Shown piece by piece: positions 1 to 4,774 of a stretch of DNA of 8,411 bases. Position 1 is the stretch's first letter. Every line of letters starts with the position of its first letter. The stretch spans positions 1 through 8,411 of the forward strand of contig WQYS01000089.1 of assembly GCA_009781125.1 (NCBI GenBank), written 5' to 3'. Source of the DNA: Acidobacteriaceae bacterium (GTDB taxonomy: Bacteria > Acidobacteriota > Terriglobia > Terriglobales > Acidobacteriaceae). Under the pieces are notes generated by a model. It searched no databases. It saw nothing but the letters and a program-made list of their open reading frames with translations, and was not told the DNA's origin. The position numbers and the translations under genes are program-made.

Positions 1-229
1 GCGGATGCGTCTTCCGCAACTGGCGGACAAACTCTGCTCCGCTCATCTCCGTCATCACATGATCGGTAATAACCAGACGGATAAATTCATTGAGCTGAAG
101 CAGCTCCAGCGCCCTCGCCGGATCGAACTCAACAATCACGCTGTATCCGGCGCGGCTCAAGATGGCCTGCCTCGTGACCGCTTGAACAGCGTCATCGTCG
201 ATCAGCAACACCGCATCGTGCATTTCCAT
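1..229 (-). CDS. Response regulator receiver protein (3' end outside window)
   Basis: This is the first 76 codons of a CheY-like receiver protein, reading leftward off the window edge. The N-terminus reads MEMHDAVLLIDDD, giving the acidic Mg-binding cluster at residues 11-13. The phosphoacceptor is Asp56 in VITDHVMTEMSG, which matches the usual D-x-x-M-P-x-M-S-G turn except that Thr-Glu replaces Pro-Gly. Two in-frame ATGs, at 229 and 223, are possible starts, and neither has a clear Shine-Dalgarno. I chose the upstream one because a stop (TAG) lies immediately before it. The gene starts 23 bases after the kinase stop codon on the same strand, so it is probably the partner or output regulator of that kinase. 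Whether an output domain follows cannot be seen. The receiver fold is certain from the motifs; the partnership is inferred from position. Confidence 0.85.
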   Translation of the reverse strand, partial: MEMHDAVLLIDDDAVQAVTRQAILSRAGYSVIVEFDPARALELLQLNEFIRLVITDHVMTEMSGAEFVRQLRKTHP

Positions 230-252
230 CTACAGGCCCATATAGCACGATA

Positions 253-1263
253 CTACGGCTCTACGGGGAGCCGAATCAGAAACTCGGTGTTCCCCGGCAC
301 GGAAGAAAACTGAATCGAGCCGCGATGCTGCTCCACGATGCGATACACGATACCCAAGCCGATTCCCGTGCCCTCGCCCATGGGCTTGGTGGTGTAAAAC
401 GGATCGAAGATATGTGCCTGACACTGGCTCGGAATGCCGCTGCCGTTGTCGCGGATGCTGACGTAAATCTCTTTGCCTTGCATCCATGTGCGGACGCCGA
501 TTCGTCCGCCTTGCGGAGCCGCATCGATGGCGTTATCGAGCAGGTTGGTCCAGGCCTGATTCAGGCCCGGATGACCGCCCGCGAGCAGCGGAAGATCGGG
601 CGCAAAGCTCTTCTCCAGCCGAATCTCTTTGGCGCGGAGCTTGTATCCAAGGATCACCAGCGTGGCGTGAATGCTGCTGTTTACGTCGATCGGATGGAGT
701 TTGCCCCTCCCTTCATAGGCGTAGGATTTGACCGCGCCGACAAGCTCCGAGACGCGGCCTACGCTCTCTTCGATGGTGGCGACGTGTTGCAGGCTCGACG
801 CCAGGGCATCAAGCCAGCCTAGCGCGTCTGCAAGCTCGCTCTCAAAGGCATCGCTCACACACTCCAGTTCTTTGGCGCTGATCCCGATGGGAACAAGAAC
901 GGGCGCAATCCGCCATGCGTCTTCAATGTGGCGCTCCTCCATCCAGCGGGCTAGCGACTCTTCGGCATCGCTCTGGGCCAACGAATCCAGCGGGTTCATG
1001 GAACTTGCTGGCCGCGCGGCCAGCGCCTTCTGTTCCAGGCCGGAGATGCACTGCTTCTGCGCCTCGGTCAGCCCGGCTCTGGCGAACCGGGCCGAGAGCT
1101 CGATCAATTGCGTCAGATTCTCGCGGAGTTGCAAGGCCGCATAACGCGCAGCGGTCTCCGGGTTGTTGAGTTCGTGCATCAGGCCCGCGGCCAGAGTGCC
1201 CAGAAAAGCCATCTTCTCACGGTGAAGCGCCTGGTTCTGCCCGGTCTCGGTTTGCCTGCTCAT
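253..1263 (-). CDS. Soluble sensor histidine kinase with long insertion between phosphoacceptor and ATPase domains
   Basis: A 336-residue cytoplasmic histidine kinase with no membrane segment and no recognisable N-terminal sensor domain. The H-box is at residues 21-36 (LGTLAAGLMHELNNPE), with His30 the expected autophosphorylation site. The HATPase_c domain has an N-box (TNLLDNAIDA, 239-248), G1 (DNGSGIP, 272-278), F-box (FDPFYTTK, 286-293) and G2 (GTGIGLG, 298-304), all intact. Between the H-box helix and the second dimerisation helix (about 165-182, VGRVSELVGAVKSYAY) there are about 110-120 extra residues, including a Trp-rich helical stretch (ARWMEERHIEDAWRIAP). From memory, kinases with this insertion recur beside thioredoxin-reductase-like fusions. 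The ATG lies 24 bases after the stop of the upstream fusion gene, with no strong Shine-Dalgarno but a TATAACAA octamer just before it. Signal input is unknown; the neighbouring flavoprotein is the natural candidate (inference). Confidence 0.92.
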   Translation of the reverse strand: MSRQTETGQNQALHREKMAFLGTLAAGLMHELNNPETAARYAALQLRENLTQLIELSARFARAGLTEAQKQCISGLEQKALAARPASSMNPLDSLAQSDAEESLARWMEERHIEDAWRIAPVLVPIGISAKELECVSDAFESELADALGWLDALASSLQHVATIEESVGRVSELVGAVKSYAYEGRGKLHPIDVNSSIHATLVILGYKLRAKEIRLEKSFAPDLPLLAGGHPGLNQAWTNLLDNAIDAAPQGGRIGVRTWMQGKEIYVSIRDNGSGIPSQCQAHIFDPFYTTKPMGEGTGIGLGIVYRIVEQHRGSIQFSSVPGNTEFLIRLPVEP

Positions 1264-1287
1264 CGCTTGTTATAGATGACCCGCCTC

Positions 1288-2931
1288 TCAAAGAGTTGCA
1301 AGATACTGGTGCACAAACTGAATGGCGATGGCTCCTTCGCCGACCGCCGAGGCGCATCGCTTCACCGAGTTATGGCGAACGTCTCCGGCGACAAAGACAC
1401 CGGGCATGCTGGTCTCCAGCAGATACGGTTCGCGATCGAGCTTCCATGCTCCCGTATGGAGCTTCAGGTCCGGCCCGGTCAGAATGAAGCCGTCGCTGTC
1501 GCGGGCGATCTCTCCGGGCAGCCAGCCGGTCTTGGGAACCGCTCCGATGAAGATATAAACCGAGGTCGCCGGTCTCGTCTCTACGCCCTTCAGGGTCTCC
1601 AGCGTCACGGTCTCCAGATGGCTGTTGCCGCTCATGGAGGTGATCTCCGTACAGGTCTCGACGGCGATGTTAGGAGTGGCCGCTATCTGATCGATCAGGT
1701 ACTTCGACATGCTCTTCGCCAACGAATCCGCGCGAATCAGCATATGGACCGCACGCGCGTGGCGGGCAAAGTGCATAGCGGCCTGCCCTGCCGAGTTCGC
1801 TCCGCCGACGATGTAGACAACCTCGTCGGTGCAGGCGGCAGCCTCCGCCGTGGTTGCACCGTAGTAGACGCCCGCGCCGGTAAACTGCTCCGCGCCCGGA
1901 ACCTCGAACCTCCTATACGAGACGCCTGTACAGATGAGGCAGACGTGGCAGGCAATCTCCTGTCCGTCGGCCATGCGCACGACCCTGTACTGGCTATCGC
2001 TGCAGAGACTGGCCGCCCGCTGCGTCAGAAACTCCGCGCCCAGCCGCTGCGCCTGGATATAGGCCCGATCGGCAAGCTCCGCCCCGCTCAGCCCCTGCGG
2101 AAAGCCAAGGTAGTTTTCGATCTTTGAACTGGCCCCAGCCTGGCCGCCGATGGCATTGCACTCGACGATCAGCGTACTCAACCCCTCTGACGCCGCATAG
2201 ACTCCCGCAGCCAGGCCTGCCGGTCCGGCGCCGACGATCACCAGATCGTAAAACCTCTGCTGCGCCTGCGTCGGCATACCTAATCTCGCCGCCAGTTCGC
2301 TGGAGCCGGGCTGTATGAGAGCGGTCCCATCGTCCAGAACCACGACCGGGAGCCGCGTATCGTCGATTCCCTTCTCCTTCAGGAAAAGCAGCGCCTCGGG
2401 GTGATTTTCGGGGTCGAGCCACTGATACGGAATGCGATTGCGCGCCAGAAAGTCGCGAACCGCGTGGTCTGCCGGGGACCAGCGCGTGCCCACCACGCGG
2501 ATGCCTTCAAACGGCGGCTTATAGCCCTTCTTCCAGGTTTCGAGCAGGTCGTCGAGCACCGGGTACAGCCGCTCCTCCGGCGGATCCCAGGGCTTGTTGA
2601 GGTAGTAGTGAATCTTAGCCGAATTAATCGCACGAATCGCAGCGTCGGTATCGGCGTAGGCCGTCAGCAGGACGCGCTTGGCCTCGGGATAGCTCTGGAT
2701 CGTCTGCTCCAGAAGCTCCACGCCGCTCATGCCCGGCATGCGCTGATCCGACAGAAAGAGCGCGACCGTATCCTTGCGCTCCTTGAGCTGGCGGCAGACG
2801 TCGAGCGCAGCCGATCCAGACGACGCCCGCAGAATGCGGTAGTCGCGTCCGTAGTGGCGGCGCAGGTCTTCGACCACCGCCTCCAGCACGCTGGCGTCGT
2901 CGTCGATGGCAAGCAAAATTGGCTTCGACAT
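1288..2931 (-). CDS. Receiver / glutaredoxin-like / thioredoxin-reductase-like flavoprotein fusion lacking redox cysteines
   Basis: A 547-residue, three-part protein. Residues 1-130 form a CheY-like receiver (IDDD at 9-12, phosphoacceptor Asp62 in LSDQRMPGMSG, Thr90, Lys113 in LNKPW). Residues about 143-220 look like a glutaredoxin/thioredoxin-fold segment (IRVVGTRWSPADHAVRDFL, then a conserved LPVVVLDDG strand), but the CPxC active site is SPAD at 152-155. Residues 227-547 form a class-II thioredoxin-reductase-type flavoprotein: FAD site VGAGPAG (233-239), NAD(P)H site GGANSAG (376-382), and C-terminal FAD contact VAGD (514-517). The position of the CATC disulfide in E. coli TrxB reads GATT (358-361), so dithiol reduction by the usual route is excluded. 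Databases, as I recall, call such proteins fused response regulator/thioredoxin-disulfide reductase, which this sequence contradicts. The start at 2931 was chosen because MSKPILLAIDDD is the normal receiver N-terminus; an in-frame ATG at 3000 would add 23 unlikely residues. It is first in an operon with the kinase and response regulator. The electron acceptor is unknown. Confidence 0.9.
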   Translation of the reverse strand: MSKPILLAIDDDASVLEAVVEDLRRHYGRDYRILRASSGSAALDVCRQLKERKDTVALFLSDQRMPGMSGVELLEQTIQSYPEAKRVLLTAYADTDAAIRAINSAKIHYYLNKPWDPPEERLYPVLDDLLETWKKGYKPPFEGIRVVGTRWSPADHAVRDFLARNRIPYQWLDPENHPEALLFLKEKGIDDTRLPVVVLDDGTALIQPGSSELAARLGMPTQAQQRFYDLVIVGAGPAGLAAGVYAASEGLSTLIVECNAIGGQAGASSKIENYLGFPQGLSGAELADRAYIQAQRLGAEFLTQRAASLCSDSQYRVVRMADGQEIACHVCLICTGVSYRRFEVPGAEQFTGAGVYYGATTAEAAACTDEVVYIVGGANSAGQAAMHFARHARAVHMLIRADSLAKSMSKYLIDQIAATPNIAVETCTEITSMSGNSHLETVTLETLKGVETRPATSVYIFIGAVPKTGWLPGEIARDSDGFILTGPDLKLHTGAWKLDREPYLLETSMPGVFVAGDVRHNSVKRCASAVGEGAIAIQFVHQYLATL

Positions 2932-2987
2932 ACTAGTTGTTATACCTGCGTCACGGATGCCTTGTACGATTGGATTATCGCCACAGG

Positions 2988-3012
2988 CCCGGAGCTTCAA
3001 AAACGCTCCGGG
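2988..3012. repeat. Perfect inverted repeat in divergent intergenic region
   Basis: CCCGGAGC and GCTCCGGG form a perfect 8-bp inverted repeat around a 9-base AT-rich loop. It lies 57 bases upstream of the fusion-gene start, in the only divergent intergenic region of this signalling locus. No T-tract follows on either strand, so it is not a normal intrinsic terminator. It could be a regulator-binding site or a leader hairpin of the minus-strand operon. Confidence 0.6.
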
Positions 3013-3029
3013 TGAAATCGTAACAGTTG

Positions 3030-3041
3030 CACGAATTCGTG
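3030..3041. promoter_or_regulatory. 12-bp perfect palindrome, candidate operator
   Basis: CACGAATTCGTG is a perfect 12-bp palindrome located between the divergent fusion operon and the LuxR-type gene. Dimeric regulators often bind such sites. One or two palindromes of this length are expected by chance in a window this size, so only the location makes it noteworthy. No confident -35/-10 pair was found beside it. Confidence 0.35.
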
Positions 3042-3110
3042 ACTACCAAAGTGGAGCCTGATTTGTCCGAATTGCATACATCAAGTGAAGTCCACCAAGG
3101 TTTGCCGATG

Positions 3111-3116
3111 AAGGAG
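3111..3116 (+). promoter_or_regulatory. Ribosome binding site deciding the start of the LuxR-type gene
   Basis: AAGGAG ends 8 bases before the ATG at 3125, an ideal spacing. It excludes the in-frame GTG at 3119, which would lie only 2 bases after it. A second, weaker GGAG (3151-3154) sits 6 bases before an in-frame ATG at 3161, so a shorter form remains possible. Confidence 0.65.
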
Positions 3117-3124
3117 CTGTGAGC

Positions 3125-3817
3125 ATGCTGCGCCTGCTCAAACAGACCCTGGAGACCCTTATGAATCGACTCATTCTGGCGGACAATCAGACCATCTTCC
3201 GGACCGGCGCGGCGCGCGTGCTCGCTCTGGAGGATGACATGCGCATCGTCGCCCAGTGCGAGGACACCGGAAAGCTGTGGAGCGCGGTCGAATCCTTCCG
3301 CGCGTCGATCCTGCTGGTGGGTTCGAGCCTGAAGCTCGACATGGCTGCGCTCATAGCCAAGGCCCACGCCCAGGGCAGCCGAATCATCGCAGTCGCCGAG
3401 CGCACCGAACTTCTTTCCGATGAGGTCATCCAGCATGTACACGGCATCCTGCACCGAAACGTCGGCGGCACAGAACTGCTCGACTGCGTTCGCCGCGTCG
3501 CCCGTGGAGAGCGCTATATTCAGCACTCCAGCGTGACCCCTATCCATGTCGCCGACCGCGTGGGCGAGCGCGTCCGCGACATGCTGACGCCGCGCGAGAT
3601 GCAGATTGTCGGCCTCATCATACAGGGCTGCAAGAACAAGGAGATCGCCTCCCAGCTTGGCACCAAGGAGCAGGTGGTCAAGAATTATCTGCGCGGAATC
3701 TACGACAAGACCGGAGTCTCCGACCGGCTGGAACTGGCTCTGTTCACGGTTCATCATCGAGTGCTTGCGGAGGCCGCAACCCGCGCCGGCGAGATGATCG
3801 AAAGAAAGTCTGCCTGA
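3125..3817 (+). CDS. LuxR/NarL-type transcriptional regulator with degenerate receiver domain
   Basis: A 230-residue DNA-binding regulator. Residues 14-130 follow the receiver fold (NRLILADNQTIFRTG start, RIIAV strand, then LLDCVRRVARGERYI, typical of the last receiver helix). The position expected to hold the phosphoacceptor reads ILLVGSSLKLD (62-72), with Gly/Ser in place of Asp, and the conserved Lys is Arg (ILHRNV). Residues 154-210 are a clear LuxR-type helix-turn-helix (LTPREMQIVGLI, NKEIASQLGTKEQVVKNYL, IYDKTGVSDRLEL). The degenerate receiver suggests control by something other than aspartyl phosphorylation, or constitutive activity (inference). The start rests on the AAGGAG site; an alternative ATG at 3161 gives a 218-residue protein beginning MNRLILADN, closer to the usual receiver N-terminus. 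It is divergent from the kinase operon and convergent with the small CPDC gene (18-base gap). Regulation of the neighbouring operon is plausible but unproven. Confidence 0.9.
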   Translation: MLRLLKQTLETLMNRLILADNQTIFRTGAARVLALEDDMRIVAQCEDTGKLWSAVESFRASILLVGSSLKLDMAALIAKAHAQGSRIIAVAERTELLSDEVIQHVHGILHRNVGGTELLDCVRRVARGERYIQHSSVTPIHVADRVGERVRDMLTPREMQIVGLIIQGCKNKEIASQLGTKEQVVKNYLRGIYDKTGVSDRLELALFTVHHRVLAEAATRAGEMIERKSA

Positions 3818-3835
3818 GCCGGGCTGCCTGCGCCA

Positions 3836-4144
3836 TCAGTCGAGGTCGAACTCGCGCAGCGGACGCTCGCTGTCCGGCGTCTCCCGGGCCTTCTTGAGGG
3901 CTTCGGCAAACTTCTTGGCCAGCACGTCTTCCTTGTTCTTCTGGGCCTCAACCGACTGCTGAAAGATGGAGTCCCGGCGAGCATCGGCCTCGCGCAGAGC
4001 CTTGGCCGCATCCGTCAGATCTTCAAACATCTTCTTTCGCGGAGCGGGCGTGTGCGCTATGATCGCCCGGGTCGCCGGATCAATCTTCAGCATAGCTCCA
4101 CAGTCAGGACACATCACCTCAAACGGCTGGCTCTTCTGGCCCAT
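3836..4144 (-). CDS. Small CPDC-motif, charged coiled-coil protein of unknown function
   Basis: A 102-residue protein I cannot name. The N-terminus carries a single zinc-knuckle-like pair, VMCPDCGAMLKID, with Cys12 and Cys15. It reads like the first half of a zinc ribbon, but there is no second cysteine pair anywhere in the protein. From about residue 37 the sequence is Lys/Glu/Ala-rich and predicted helical (KKMFEDLTDAAKALREADA, then KKFAEALKKARE), probably a coiled coil, and it ends in an acidic tail (REFDLD). Zinc binding would need a dimer or another partner. The start at 4144 was chosen because GAGGGA lies 6 bases upstream; a longer open frame to 4186 lacks such a site. It lies 44 bases after the decayed toxin on the same strand and could be co-transcribed with it. 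I recall similar short proteins annotated as hypothetical in Acidobacteriota. Confidence 0.7.
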   Translation of the reverse strand: MGQKSQPFEVMCPDCGAMLKIDPATRAIIAHTPAPRKKMFEDLTDAAKALREADARRDSIFQQSVEAQKNKEDVLAKKFAEALKKARETPDSERPLREFDLD

Positions 4145-4188
4145 TACGATTCCCTCTCGGTCATTGTAAGGCGAAGCGGAAGGCAATG

Positions 4189-4458
4189 TCAGCCGAAGAT
4201 GTCCGCCTGGGAGCCGGTGCGGGCAAGCTGCAACTCCTCGCCATCGACGCGGTAGATCAACAGCCAGTCCGGTTCCAGATGGGCATCACGGAAGCCGTCC
4301 CAGTTTCCTTTGAGCGGATGGTCACGGTAGAGGTCCGGCAGATGTTGCTCCGACATAAGCAGCAACACCAGGGCGCGTAGCTTCAACATGTCTTAGCCGC
4401 GCCTGGAAACCCGCTTCACATCGCGCTTAAACTGGCTGGAATCGCGCGGCGTGAGCAT
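4189..4458 (-). pseudogene. YafQ-family mRNA-interferase toxin, interrupted by an in-frame stop
   Basis: Read through the stop, this frame gives 89 residues that align along their length with E. coli YafQ (92 residues), a ribosome-dependent endoribonuclease. The ATG at 4458 overlaps the antitoxin TGA by one base (TGATG), the normal coupled arrangement. Codon 22 (4395-4393) is TAA where YafQ has Lys in KRHKDMNKL; here it reads SRRG-stop-DMLKL. The remaining frame from an internal ATG at 4389 encodes 66 residues. Conserved residues are otherwise preserved (DHPLKG His47, AHLEPDW His60 and Asp64, ARTGS Arg80, Phe88), except that the His matching YafQ His87 is Gln84 (GSQADIFG). One point change explains the stop. 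With the N-terminal helix gone and the histidine lost, toxicity is unlikely. A sequencing error at 4393-4395 is the main alternative. Confidence 0.82.
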
Positions 4459-4715
4459 CAGATACCCAGATCCTCGAACATCTCTTCAGCATTTTCGTAC
4501 CGCTTGCCACCGCCTTTGACCAGTTCGGCCATCGCGCGGCGCGTGGTGGCGTTGGGAACCTCTACCGCAAACGGAAGGCGGCCTTCCTCTGCCACCCGGA
4601 AAAAGGTCAAGCGGATCAGGTCAGACGCGCTCAGGCCCATCCGTTGCAAGGCAGACATGGCCCTGTCCTTTGTATCAGCAGGAATACGGGCACGAACAAT
4701 GGCATTGGCTCTCAA
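4458..4715 (-). CDS. dinJ: DinJ/RelB-family ribbon-helix-helix antitoxin
   Basis: An 85-residue antitoxin. Residues 2-50 match the DinJ ribbon-helix-helix (ANAIVRARIPADTKDRAM, then MGLSASDLIRLTFFRVA and LPFAVEVPN). The C-terminal toxin-wrapping tail ends in MFEDLGI, like LFDKLGI in E. coli DinJ. It neutralises YafQ and, with it, represses its own promoter in known systems. The start is a TTG at 4715: GGAGG (4726-4722) lies 6 bases upstream, and the family begins at exactly this point. The open frame continues to 4805, but that extension runs through the promoter and into bshC and has no family resemblance. Its stop overlaps the toxin start. The antitoxin looks intact although the toxin is broken, which fits selection for antitoxin alone, recent decay, or cross-neutralisation of another toxin. 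Confidence 0.9.
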   Translation of the reverse strand: MRANAIVRARIPADTKDRAMSALQRMGLSASDLIRLTFFRVAEEGRLPFAVEVPNATTRRAMAELVKGGGKRYENAEEMFEDLGI

Positions 4716-4721
4716 TGGCGA

Positions 4722-4726
4722 CCTCC
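4722..4726 (-). promoter_or_regulatory. Ribosome binding site supporting the TTG start of the antitoxin
   Basis: On the minus strand GGAGG stands 6 bases before the TTG at 4715-4713. It is a perfect core Shine-Dalgarno and it decides this rare start codon over longer open-frame alternatives. Confidence 0.8.
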
Positions 4727-4735
4727 GCGGACAAC

Positions 4736-4752
4736 TGTAGCTACATTGTAGC
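4736..4752. promoter_or_regulatory. Candidate autoregulatory operator of the toxin-antitoxin module
   Basis: Overlapping symmetric elements cover the -10 region: the 10-bp palindrome TGTAGCTACA (4736-4745) and the inverted repeat CTACA-T-TGTAG (4741-4751). TGTAGC occurs twice with an 11-bp period (4736 and 4747), about one helical turn, as expected for tandem ribbon-helix-helix dimers on one face of DNA. Position over the promoter fits autorepression by the antitoxin (inference from family behaviour). Confidence 0.65.
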
Positions 4753-4774
4753 CATAAAAGAACCGCACTGGCAA
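4738..4774 (-). promoter_or_regulatory. Sigma70-like promoter of the toxin-antitoxin module
   Basis: On the minus strand, TTGCCA (4774-4769; 5 of 6 match to TTGACA) and TACAAT (4750-4745; 5 of 6 match to TATAAT) are separated by 18 bases. Transcription would start near 4738, giving a leader of about 23 bases that contains the GGAGG. The -35 hexamer directly abuts the bshC stop codon (4777-4775). Confidence 0.72.

Noticed and set aside
1276..2127. 283-codon plus-strand open frame opposite the flavoprotein fusion
   Set aside because: Antisense shadow of a gene with clear FAD and NAD(P)H motifs; no ribosome site or family resemblance.
3108..3122. Four-codon open frame (MKEL) whose TGA overlaps the in-frame GTG of the LuxR-type gene
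   Set aside because: It consists mostly of the AAGGAG ribosome site itself and is best explained as a by-product of that site.
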